The position numbers and the translations under genes are program-made. Below, in pieces: positions 5,344-11,764 of a stretch of DNA of 11,976 bases. The stretch is from NCBI GenBank assembly GCA_005878415.1, contig VBMM01000061.1, forward strand, positions 2,876 through 14,851. Direction: 5' to 3'. The DNA is from Methanobacteriota archaeon (GTDB lineage: Archaea > Thermoplasmatota > Thermoplasmata > RBG-16-68-12). Numbering within the stretch: the stretch's first letter is position 1; every line of letters starts with the position of its first letter. The notes beneath the pieces were generated by a model. It searched no databases, was not told the origin of the DNA, and saw nothing but the letters and a program-made list of their open reading frames with translations.

Positions 5344-6843
5344 TCACACAATCGGCCGCAGAACCGCCTTCGGGACGCCGGCCGACAAATCCCAGGACAG
5401 GTTGAAGAGCCCCGTGTAGGGTTTCGAGCCGTACAGGACCACGGAGCCGTTGATCGTCTCGAGGTGGAGGACGACCCGGGCGAGGTTCTCCAGTTTCGCC
5501 GCGGACGCGCTCTGCGGCGTCGTGAACCCGACGAACGCGTCCTTCCCACGCCGGATCGATCCGAAGACGCCGGACATCTCTTCGAGCACCTTCTCGGAGT
5601 ACACGGACTCGAGGGTGTCGAAGGACATGAAGGCCAAGAAGGGCCGTTCCGACTTCGGGAGCTGGAACTCCACGTTCGACCACTTCAGGTCGGAGTCCAC
5701 GTTCGTCCCTTCCATGTGGAGGACCGTCCGGGAGACGTCCGCCGACCCCAGGGTCGCGGCCTCGAAGACCCGCACGTGCGTGTCGAACGCCCCCGCCGGG
5801 AGATGCGGGACGACCTGCTCTCGCAGGAACTCCCCGGTCCCTTTCCGCGGCGGGACGTGGGCGACGCCTCGGCCCTGGACTACGAAGTTGCAGATGATCG
5901 CCGTCCGGAGGAAGTCCACGTGTTCCAGGGGCACGGCGTTGGAGATCTCGAAGGCAACCGCCCGACCGCGGATCAGGCCCCCCGTCAACCGGTCGAGCGG
6001 TTCGAGTCCCCAGCTCGCGGCGTCCTTCGAGAGGTCCCTGATCGGCTTCCAGATCTGCGGCTTCGCGGGTCGTGCCTCCTCGTGGATGTCGAAGGCCGTG
6101 AGCCGACCGCCGTCGAGGGTGTACAGGTAGCGGTGCTGCTGGATCTGCTGGCCCCGCATCTTCTCGATCGTGAGAACGCGGAGGCGGCGGCCTTCGTATT
6201 CCGACGAGACGAGGCTCACGACGCCGTCGCCCAGGTAGTCGAGGCGCGTCTCCCCGCTGCTCTCGAGGACGTACAGCACGTTCTGCTTGCTGCCCTCGAC
6301 GAGGTCCCTCTGCAGGACCGTGATCAGGCGTGCGGCTGGGATGCCGTAATGCTCGGCGAGCGCGTCAATCGAGTCGATCAGGACGAGCGACCGCTTCGGC
6401 AGACGCTCGTCGACGAAGTCGTACGCTGCCTCGAGTTCCGGGAGATCGAAGCCGAGCGTGACCTCGAGGATGTTCCCCTTGACCTCGCCCGAGCCGACGG
6501 GCTCTGGCTCCTCCTCGTCGCCCTCCTTGCCCTCCTCGAGCTTGCCTTCGAGCTGGTTCAACGCGTCGCGGACGACCTTCGTCTGCCGCGGGCCCTTCGG
6601 ACCCGTCTGGAGGCCGGCGGGCTTGACGCGGTCCTTGAGCCAAGTGAACTGGTTGTATAGGGATTCGTCGGAGACGCGGGAGCTGAGGTAGTGAGACGCC
6701 GCGACGTCCCCGATCTCCTCCGTGAGTTGCAAGGCGAACGTCGTCTTGCCGGTCCCGGCCGGTCCTTTCACGATCAGCGAGTGGCCGCCGCCCGACTCGA
6801 AGAACGCGACGACCTCACGGGGGATGCGACCGGCGGGGGGCAT
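5344..6843 (-). CDS. KaiC/RAD55-superfamily ATPase, GvpD-like, with degenerate second domain
   Basis: This 499-residue cytosolic protein has two RecA-like regions. The first carries a Walker A loop, GPAGTGKTT (residues 27-35), and a Walker B strand, SLVLIDSIDAL (152-162). LDYLGDGVVSL (201-211) follows, as in KaiC/RadA-type cores. A charged Glu-rich insert lies at about 101-116. The second region opens with WGLEPLDRLTGGLIRGR (268-284), which mirrors the start of a KaiC repeat, but has no GxxGxGK loop, so it probably does not hydrolyse ATP. The overall shape, with the P-loop near residue 30, resembles archaeal GvpD-type proteins. No gas vesicle genes are nearby, so a vesicle role is unsupported. 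A signalling or regulatory ATPase is the likelier reading. The nearest neighbours on the same strand are the two regulators (5228 and below) and DUF72 (55 bp upstream). Confidence 0.75.
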   Translation of the reverse strand: MPPAGRIPREVVAFFESGGGHSLIVKGPAGTGKTTFALQLTEEIGDVAASHYLSSRVSDESLYNQFTWLKDRVKPAGLQTGPKGPRQTKVVRDALNQLEGKLEEGKEGDEEEPEPVGSGEVKGNILEVTLGFDLPELEAAYDFVDERLPKRSLVLIDSIDALAEHYGIPAARLITVLQRDLVEGSKQNVLYVLESSGETRLDYLGDGVVSLVSSEYEGRRLRVLTIEKMRGQQIQQHRYLYTLDGGRLTAFDIHEEARPAKPQIWKPIRDLSKDAASWGLEPLDRLTGGLIRGRAVAFEISNAVPLEHVDFLRTAIICNFVVQGRGVAHVPPRKGTGEFLREQVVPHLPAGAFDTHVRVFEAATLGSADVSRTVLHMEGTNVDSDLKWSNVEFQLPKSERPFLAFMSFDTLESVYSEKVLEEMSGVFGSIRRGKDAFVGFTTPQSASAAKLENLARVVLHLETINGSVVLYGSKPYTGLFNLSWDLSAGVPKAVLRPIV

Positions 6844-6873
6844 GCGAGGGTTCGGCGGAAACAGAGAGGCCGG

Positions 6874-6884
6874 CTATACATAGG
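6874..6884 (-). promoter_or_regulatory. TATA-like box of the GvpD-like gene
   Basis: On the minus strand CCTATGTATAG lies in the 55-base gap after the DUF72 gene, centred about 36 bp before the ATG at 6843. Initiation would fall near 6851, leaving a leader of only a few bases. The consensus match is imperfect. It implies that the ATPase gene can be transcribed apart from DUF72. Confidence 0.4.
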
Positions 6885-6898
6885 TTTCCCTCCTGGTG

Positions 6899-7648
6899 TC
6901 AGGGACGAACCGCAGATTCGGAGGGGGCGGCGCCGCGAACGATCCGTTCGAAGCGCCGCGCATCCGCCTGCATGGAGACATTGTTGAACATCGCGTACGC
7001 ATCATCGTACTCCGTGGACATGGAGCGCAGGCGGGAGAGGTCCTCCTCCGTGTACGTGTACCGATACATCGACGGCCCGGGCGGGCTCCCGTGCAAACGG
7101 AAGTATGCGAGGCCGTACGTCGCCGGCTCCCGGTCGAACGGGTCCACCGCATGGACCAAGCCGAGGTCCTCGCAGATCCGTTCCACGATGTGGGTCGCCC
7201 AAGGGCCGCGCAGTTCGACGGCCTTCGTCGCGTTCGTCCGGATCGACTCGAAGAACCGATACAGGGCAGTCCGGTTCGCCTCCGATGGACCGAAGGAGGC
7301 GGGAGTCTGGAAGACGATGACGCTGGCCCGGAGGCCGTCGGCCACGGCCCGGGTCGCCTCCCATCCCTCGCGGACGGGCGCCGTGTCACGGAACCCGCCG
7401 TACGCGGCACGCTCCTCGGGGGGAATCGTCCGTCCGGCGCGGCGGTACGTGGGAGAGGATGCGTCGTGCGTGATGAACTGCGAGGCTTTCACACAGAAGC
7501 GAAATTCCGGTGGCGCGGAGGACCGCCATTTCGCCGCGCGCTGCGCCGATACCGGCCGGTAGAACGTCTCCTGGATCTCGACCGCGTCGAGGTCCCCCAG
7601 CACATCCGCGTGGCGGCGCCCAAACCCGCACGTGCCCGTCCAGATCAC
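6899..7648 (-). CDS. DUF72 family protein
   Basis: This 249-residue protein belongs to the DUF72 (YecE-like) family, a TIM-barrel fold whose biochemical role is not settled. It starts with the family hallmark IWTGTCGFG (residues 2-10), followed by AVEIQETFYRPVS (22-34), FRFCVKASQFITHD (49-62), VIVFQTPASFGPS (110-122), YGLAYFRLHG (178-187) and the C-terminal YAMFNNVSMQADA (208-220). All main blocks are present and the length is normal. The start is GTG at 7648. The frame is open much further upstream, but that part is antisense to polX and has no DUF72 similarity, and the GTG sits 28 bp from a TATA element. It diverges from polX, 58 bp between starts. A link to DNA repair is only suggested by this neighbourhood. 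Confidence 0.88.
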   Translation of the reverse strand: MIWTGTCGFGRRHADVLGDLDAVEIQETFYRPVSAQRAAKWRSSAPPEFRFCVKASQFITHDASSPTYRRAGRTIPPEERAAYGGFRDTAPVREGWEATRAVADGLRASVIVFQTPASFGPSEANRTALYRFFESIRTNATKAVELRGPWATHIVERICEDLGLVHAVDPFDREPATYGLAYFRLHGSPPGPSMYRYTYTEEDLSRLRSMSTEYDDAYAMFNNVSMQADARRFERIVRGAAPSESAVRP

Positions 7649-7672
7649 GCGGCGCACGAAGCGCGCGGGAAA

Positions 7673-7680
7673 CCATAAAG
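7673..7680. promoter_or_regulatory. Shared TATA element between DUF72 and polX
   Basis: The sequence CCATAAAG reads CTTTATGG on the other strand; both resemble the archaeal TATA box with about one or two mismatches. The two start codons, GTG 7648 (minus) and ATG 7707 (plus), are almost equally distant from its centre, 28 and 30 bp. No other TATA-like sequence is present in the 58-base gap. One TBP site could serve two leaderless genes. Confidence 0.55.
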
Positions 7681-7706
7681 ACGGCCGTGGGACATCGCGC
7701 CGCGAC

Positions 7707-9437
7707 ATGAAGAACGAGGAGATCGCCGCGCGATTCAACGAGATCGCCGACATGCTCGACATCCTTGGAGAGGAGACGTTTCGCATCCTCTCGTACCAGC
7801 GGGCCGCACGGCAGCTCGAGTCCCTCGCCGACGACGTCGAGGAACTCGTTCGCCAGGGACGGGTCGACCAGATCCCCGGCATCGGCGCCGCCCTCGCGGA
7901 GAAGATCGCGGAGTACGTGACGACCGGCCGGATCGCGTACCACGACGAGCTGCGGGCGAAGTTCCCGCCGGGCGTCCTGGACCTCCTGAAGGTCCGCGGG
8001 CTCGGCCCGAAGAAGGTGAAGATCCTCTGGCAGCAGCTCGGGATCACAGACCTCGACGGCCTGCGGACCGCGGCGCAGAGGCATCTCCTGCAACGGGTCA
8101 AGGGGTTTGGCGAGAAAACCGAGGAGAACCTCCTGCGGGCGGTCGAGCTCGCGAAGGAGGGACAGGCCCGCGCCTTCCTGGTCGACGCGGCGCGCGTCGT
8201 CGGCTCGATCGTCGCGCACATGCACGCGACCAAGACAGTCGAACGGATTGAGGCGGCCGGATCGTTCCGACGGATGCGCGAGACGGTGGGCGACATCGAC
8301 ATCCTCGCGGTCGCGAAAGACCGGGGGGCCGCGGGCGCGGCGTTCGTGCGCATGCCCGGCGTTGTCGAGACGCTGGCTTCCGGAGAGACGAAGGTCGTCG
8401 TGCGCCTCGCCTACACCGACTACGAGGGCTCGCCGCGGACGATCCAGGTCGACCTGCGCATCCTCGATCCGGCGAGCTGGGGCGCGGGGTTGCAGTACTT
8501 CACCGGTTCGAAGGACCACAACATCCGCGTCCGGACGATGGCGGAACGACGCGGCCTGAAGATGAACGAATACGGGGTGTTCCGCGATGAGACGAGGATC
8601 GCGGGGGACACGGAGGAGAGCATGTACTCGGCCCTGGATCTCGCCTGGATCCCTCCGGAGATGCGGGAGGACCAGGGAGAGGTCGACCTCGCGGCCTCGG
8701 GACGACTTCCGACGTTGATCGAGCCGACGGACATCCGGGGCGACTTCCACGTCCACACGAACGCCACGGACGGGACGGAACCGCTCGAGGCGATGGTCGA
8801 GGCGGCCCGGCGACGCGGCTACGCGTACGTGGGGATCTCGGACCACTCGGTCTCGGCGACCGTCGCCCGCGGCATGACGGCGGAGCAGGCCCTCGCGCGG
8901 CGGGATCGCGTCCGCTCCCTGAACCGCGGCGCGAAGGGCTTCACCGTCCTGCTCGGCACGGAGTGCGACATCCTCGATTCCGGGGAGATGGACTACCCGG
9001 ACGGGGTGCTGAAGGAACTCGACTACGTCATCGCGTCCGTCCACTCGAGGTTCACCCTTCCGCGGAAGGAGCAGACGGCCCGGCTCGTCGCCGCGGTGCA
9101 AAACCCGCACGTCGACCTCCTCGGCCACCCCACGACGCGCCAGATCGGCTGGCGCGGACCGATCGAGCTCGATCTCGATGAGGTGTACAAGGCGTGCGCA
9201 CATGCGGGGACCGCCGTCGAGATCGACGCGGACCCGAGGCGGATGGACCTGAGCGCGACGCAAGCGCGCGCCGCGAAGAACTCGGGTTGCACGATCAGCG
9301 TGGACACGGACAGCCACGCGAGCGGGAACCTGGACTGGATGCGGTTCGGGGTCGGCACGGCCCGCCGCGCGTGGCTCACCGCGGACGACGTGCTGAACGC
9401 CTGGACCCTCGACCGCGTCCGCGCGTTCTTCGCCTAG
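7707..9437 (+). CDS. polX: DNA polymerase X family (PolX) with PHP domain
   Basis: This 576-residue protein is a repair DNA polymerase that fills short gaps, with a C-terminal PHP phosphoesterase able in its relatives to trim 3' ends and act at abasic sites. An N-terminal 8-kDa-like domain is followed by helix-hairpin-helix motifs at DQIPGIGAALAEKI (54-67), KVRGLGPKKV (95-104) and KGFGEKT (132-138). The nucleotidyltransferase core has AGSFRRMRETVGDIDIL (184-200) with catalytic Asp196 and Asp198, and a third Asp249 in IQVDLRI. FTGSKDHNIRVRTMA (265-279) follows. The PHP domain starts at DFHVHTNATDGTEP (346-359) and continues with ISDHS, GTECDIL, ASVHSRF, GHPTTR, VEIDADP and DTDSHAS, so the metal ligands appear complete. 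ATG 7707 is chosen from the family N terminus and the TATA spacing. Its last 62 bases overlap the convergent glycosylase gene. Confidence 0.95.
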   Translation: MKNEEIAARFNEIADMLDILGEETFRILSYQRAARQLESLADDVEELVRQGRVDQIPGIGAALAEKIAEYVTTGRIAYHDELRAKFPPGVLDLLKVRGLGPKKVKILWQQLGITDLDGLRTAAQRHLLQRVKGFGEKTEENLLRAVELAKEGQARAFLVDAARVVGSIVAHMHATKTVERIEAAGSFRRMRETVGDIDILAVAKDRGAAGAAFVRMPGVVETLASGETKVVVRLAYTDYEGSPRTIQVDLRILDPASWGAGLQYFTGSKDHNIRVRTMAERRGLKMNEYGVFRDETRIAGDTEESMYSALDLAWIPPEMREDQGEVDLAASGRLPTLIEPTDIRGDFHVHTNATDGTEPLEAMVEAARRRGYAYVGISDHSVSATVARGMTAEQALARRDRVRSLNRGAKGFTVLLGTECDILDSGEMDYPDGVLKELDYVIASVHSRFTLPRKEQTARLVAAVQNPHVDLLGHPTTRQIGWRGPIELDLDEVYKACAHAGTAVEIDADPRRMDLSATQARAAKNSGCTISVDTDSHASGNLDWMRFGVGTARRAWLTADDVLNAWTLDRVRAFFA

Positions 9438-10458
9438 CCGCGGTTCGGCGCCGCGCCTCGAAGGCCCTCGAGACGACGTCCCGGTCGTTCGGCCATCGGA
9501 GGAGCCGGAGCGCCTCCTCGTGGGTGACCCATCGGGCCTCCTCGAACCCCGGCTCCGGTCGCACCTCGCCGCCCACCGGCTCCGCGAGGAAGTACGCGAC
9601 CGTCTTGTGGTAATTCACGCCGGCGGGAGGCCAGTAGAAGGAGTAGGAGACCTCGCGCAGCGGTCGGATCAAGCGCACCTTCAGGCCGGTCTCCTCGTGC
9701 ACCTCCCGGAGGGCGGTCTGTTCCAGGGTCTCGCCCGGCTCGACGGTCCCCTTCGGGAGGCCCCAGGTCCCCTCGTGCGCGAGGCACAGGAGCAAGGTCC
9801 GACCCTCCGGATTCACGATCACCGCCCCGCTCGAGCGGAGCGGATTCGTCGGCACTCCCTCCCGGGGCCCCTCGCTCCGGATCCGCGGGGCCTCCGACCG
9901 CACGGCCCTTGCGACCTTCCCAAGGTCTCCCCGAATCGTCCTCTCGAGACCGCGATTGTACAAGACCGCCGCGGGGTGGTACGTCGACACGACGGACACA
10001 TCGTCGACAGCGAGGCGTCTGGTCCGAGCGTCCTTCAGCTCGGGCGCCGCGCCGAGGACCGCGTGGAGCGCCGTCGAACCCAACGTCACGACGGCCTTCG
10101 GCCGGATCGCGGCGATCTGCGTCAACAGATACGGCCGGCACGCCTCGATCTCGTCCGCGCGGGGAGAGCGGTTGCCCGGAGGTCGGCACTTCACAACGTT
10201 CGTGATGAAGACGGATCCGCGGGGGAGGCGCGCGGCGTCCAAGGCCCTGTCGAGGATCTTGCCGGCGGCGCCGACGAACGGCCGGCCGGACGCATCCTCC
10301 TCCTTCCCGGGTGCCTCGCCCACCATCACGATGTCGGAATCGAACGGCCCGTCGCCCGGGACCGCGTGGGTGCGCCCCGCATGGAGACGGCAGCGGGTGC
10401 ACGTCCGGATCGCCTGCGCGGTCTCTTCGAGGACGGCGTGCGGGTCCGCGTCCGCCAT
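9376..10458 (-). CDS. Family 4 uracil-DNA glycosylase fused to a Nudix hydrolase
   Basis: A single 360-residue frame joins two enzymes. Residues 1 to about 195 form a family 4 uracil-DNA glycosylase, which removes uracil from DNA. It has four cysteines placed for a 4Fe-4S cluster (Cys20, Cys23, Cys91, Cys107), the GEAPGKEED water-activating motif (47-55), TNVVKCRPPGNRSP (86-99) and the HPAAVLYN motif (161-168). After a polar linker, residues about 210-335 form a Nudix domain. It has a perfect Nudix box, Gly237 to Leu259 (GTVEPGE, then REVHEETGL), and resembles dinucleoside polyphosphate hydrolases of the Ap4A type more than MutT. An Arg-rich tail (about 336-360) is encoded antisense to the end of polX. 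The ATG at 10458 lies 27 bp from a weak TATA box. A GTG in the linker (in EGVPTN) could allow separate Nudix production. Confidence 0.88.
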   Translation of the reverse strand: MADADPHAVLEETAQAIRTCTRCRLHAGRTHAVPGDGPFDSDIVMVGEAPGKEEDASGRPFVGAAGKILDRALDAARLPRGSVFITNVVKCRPPGNRSPRADEIEACRPYLLTQIAAIRPKAVVTLGSTALHAVLGAAPELKDARTRRLAVDDVSVVSTYHPAAVLYNRGLERTIRGDLGKVARAVRSEAPRIRSEGPREGVPTNPLRSSGAVIVNPEGRTLLLCLAHEGTWGLPKGTVEPGETLEQTALREVHEETGLKVRLIRPLREVSYSFYWPPAGVNYHKTVAYFLAEPVGGEVRPEPGFEEARWVTHEEALRLLRWPNDRDVVSRAFEARRRTAARRRTRGRGRGSRRSARRPR

Positions 10459-10481
10459 GGCTCCGAAACGTCTCCCGCGCT

Positions 10482-10488
10482 CTTATCC
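10482..10488 (-). promoter_or_regulatory. Weak TATA box of the glycosylase-Nudix gene
   Basis: On the minus strand this reads GGATAAG, centred 27 bp before the ATG at 10458, the spacing of a leaderless start. The consensus match is poor, but it is the only AT-rich patch in the 40-base gap after the preceding small gene. Confidence 0.4.
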
Positions 10489-10498
10489 TTCGCGGCGC

Positions 10499-10729
10499 CT
10501 ACGACCGCATCTCCGCCCGGAGATTCGTCAGGTCGCGGATCTTCGGCTGGAGCTTCTCGATCCGCGCCTCGAGTTTGTGTCGGACCCGCTCGTATCGTTT
10601 CTCGGCCTTCGTCCGGTTCGCCGTGCCGAACTTCAGCGCGTCGTGCGCACGTCGGATGTCGGCACGGTACCCGGCCTCGATGCGCCGCAGGCGCTTCAGC
10701 TTGCGGTTGATCTTCTCCGCGGAGGGAAT
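10499..10729 (-). CDS. Small basic coiled-coil protein, 76 residues, unusual start
   Basis: No family recognised. From an ATT at 10729 the frame encodes 76 residues opening PSAEKINRKLKRLRRIEAG after the initiator. The rest is rich in Lys, Arg and Glu with heptad-like Leu and Ile (for example LEARIEKLQPKIRDLTNL), so a helical or coiled-coil, nucleic-acid-binding protein is plausible. The third codon positions are nearly all G or C, as in real genes here. The frame has no ATG, GTG or TTG near its beginning; it is closed upstream by the TGA that ends hsp20, in the same frame. GGTGA lies 4 bases before the ATT and could pair with 16S rRNA, which favours an ATT start coupled to hsp20. Read-through of the hsp20 stop, or a sequence error that removed a start, are alternatives. 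Confidence 0.5.
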   Translation of the reverse strand: MPSAEKINRKLKRLRRIEAGYRADIRRAHDALKFGTANRTKAEKRYERVRHKLEARIEKLQPKIRDLTNLRAEMRS

Positions 10730-10762
10730 CGGCTCACCCGAGCCCGGACGCTCGGACCGCCC

Positions 10763-11191
10763 TCACGCCAGGGTGCGCTTCCGGGCGATCACGACGTCGA
10801 GGACGCCATTGGTGAACGTGTACTTCAGGGTGTCGCGGTCCGCGTCCGCCGGGAGGTCGACCTTCGTGAAGTACGGCCGGTCCCCTTCGCCCTGGAGGAC
10901 GAGCTTCCCCTCGTCGAGCCCGACCCGAACCTCGTCGCGCGAGACCCCGGGCATCTCGGCGGTGAGGAAGATCGCCGACTCGGTCAGGATGACGTCGACG
11001 AGGGGATCCCGCGTCTTGATCTCTCCGCCCTCGAGCGCCGGCCGAGGCGCCTCGAGCCGCGATTCCCGCGTCCGCGTCGTGAAACCGTAGATGAACGGCT
11101 CTCGGAACACCCCGAGCTTCCCTTCGAACGCGTCCTTGAGCATGCGGTGAATCGCACGGCGCGTCTCTTCGAACTCGTCCTCGATGCTCAT
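10763..11191 (-). CDS. hsp20: Hsp20/alpha-crystallin family small heat shock protein
   Basis: This 142-residue ATP-independent chaperone holds unfolded proteins in oligomers. The N-terminal helical region begins MSIEDEFEETRRAIHRMLKD. The alpha-crystallin domain then spans about 60-138: DPLVDVILTESAIFLTAEMPG (62-82, split here by description only as a strand pair), DEVRVGLDEGKLVLQGE (86-102), FTKVDLPADADRDTLKYTF (108-126) and the conserved NGVLDVVI (128-135). The usual C-terminal IxI anchor is not visible after RKRTLA. ATG 11191 is chosen because homology starts there and AGGAAGGAG lies about 12 bases upstream. A TTG at 11251 would give 20 extra basic residues and would be nearly leaderless from the TATA box at 11278-11285. 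In-frame with its stop, a small coiled-coil gene follows immediately. Confidence 0.9.
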   Translation of the reverse strand: MSIEDEFEETRRAIHRMLKDAFEGKLGVFREPFIYGFTTRTRESRLEAPRPALEGGEIKTRDPLVDVILTESAIFLTAEMPGVSRDEVRVGLDEGKLVLQGEGDRPYFTKVDLPADADRDTLKYTFTNGVLDVVIARKRTLA

Positions 11192-11258
11192 GGGGGAATT
11201 CCGCTCCTTCCTCTCGGACCGCCCAGCGATTCGCGGTCCCTCTCGTTTCAACCCGAAG

Positions 11259-11285
11259 GAAATGATGCGTTGCTAATTTCATATA
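11259..11285 (-). promoter_or_regulatory. hsp20 promoter with inverted repeat
   Basis: A TATA-like TATATGAA (minus strand, 11278-11285) is the most AT-rich point of the 183-base gap upstream of the hsp20 start. Between it and the predicted start of transcription (about 11254) lies an inverted repeat GAAAT-N12-ATTTC (11259-11280). Its position would let a bound repressor block initiation, as known for archaeal heat shock repressors, but the sequence does not match a site I can name. The mRNA would have a leader of about 60 bases. Confidence 0.45.
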
Positions 11286-11374
11286 GTTTTCGAGAAGGGA
11301 AGGTTGCGCCTGTGGAAGTCCGATGCGACCCGCGGCGGGTGGAGGCATTCCGCACCGGACGTGGTGGTACGCAC

Positions 11375-11737
11375 TCACTCCGACGCGGGCGGCGCAGGTG
11401 GCGGGCTCGCGGGCACCGCGGGCTTCGAGGCGGGCTTCGCCGGGGCCGCGGGCGGCGACGGGGCGGCGGTCCTCGGAGAAATCCGGCCTGCGGCGACCAT
11501 GGCGACGCGCTCGACAAGCATCCGGTACCTCGGGATCCCGACGAACTCGATCCGGTCGTTCACGAGGATCGCGGGCCCGAATTTCAGCTTGTACTTCGCC
11601 AAGAGCGGCGTGGTCGCGTCCGGCGGGAGCACCTGGACCGTCCACTCGGGATGGTCGGACCGCAAGCGGTCCGCGATCTCCCGGATCCGTTCCTCCTGGT
11701 ACCCTTGGATGGAGGCGATGAAGGCGACGGTCACCAT
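11375..11737 (-). CDS. Thioredoxin-fold protein without CxxC, with Pro/Ala-rich tail
   Basis: This 120-residue protein opens with a beta strand, VTVAFIASIQGYQEERIREI (2-21), then a helix, a second strand WTVQVLPPD, AKYKLKFGPAILVNDRIEF (47-65) and VGIPRYRMLVERV. The pattern strand-helix-strand-helix-GPAILV-strand-helix fits a small thioredoxin/glutaredoxin-like fold, where the Gly-Pro before AILV stands at the usual cis-proline. There is no Cys at all in the expected CxxC position (ASIQGYQ), so it cannot be a dithiol redox enzyme. The last 33 residues are a low-complexity chain of Pro, Ala, Ser and Lys. ATG 11737 starts just before the first strand and sits 31 bp from a TATA box. Its role is unknown; it may bind a partner or act as a scaffold. 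Confidence 0.65.
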   Translation of the reverse strand: MVTVAFIASIQGYQEERIREIADRLRSDHPEWTVQVLPPDATTPLLAKYKLKFGPAILVNDRIEFVGIPRYRMLVERVAMVAAGRISPRTAAPSPPAAPAKPASKPAVPASPPPAPPASE

Positions 11738-11764
11738 GGGCTCACGTCGCGTACCAGGGCACGC

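Noticed and set aside
5116..6660. A 514-codon plus-strand open frame over the GvpD-like gene
   Set aside because: Composition is that of a shadow frame (Arg, Asp, Val, Leu repeats), with no motif, while the minus strand encodes clear Walker motifs.
5344..6843. Reading the ATPase as evidence of a gas vesicle cluster
   Set aside because: No GvpA, GvpF/L, GvpN or other vesicle gene is present in the window, and GvpD-like proteins occur in archaea without vesicles.
7386..9317. A 643-codon open frame on the minus strand opposite polX
   Set aside because: It is Arg-, Asp- and Val-rich with no recognisable domain, exactly antisense to a well-supported PolX. Long antisense open frames are expected where third positions are nearly always G or C.
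10763..10765. UGA of hsp20 as selenocysteine
   Set aside because: The codon follows a natural Hsp20 C terminus, no SECIS-like hairpin or selenoprotein context was seen, and the downstream sequence is a different kind of protein.
10311..11090. A 259-codon plus-strand frame opposite hsp20 and the coiled-coil gene
   Set aside because: Ser/Arg-rich shadow with no motif; two minus-strand genes explain the codon bias.
11191..11251. A 20-residue N-terminal extension of Hsp20 from TTG 11251
   Set aside because: TTG is an unlikely leaderless start, the extra residues are unlike Hsp20 N termini, and a purine-rich ribosome binding site precedes ATG 11191.
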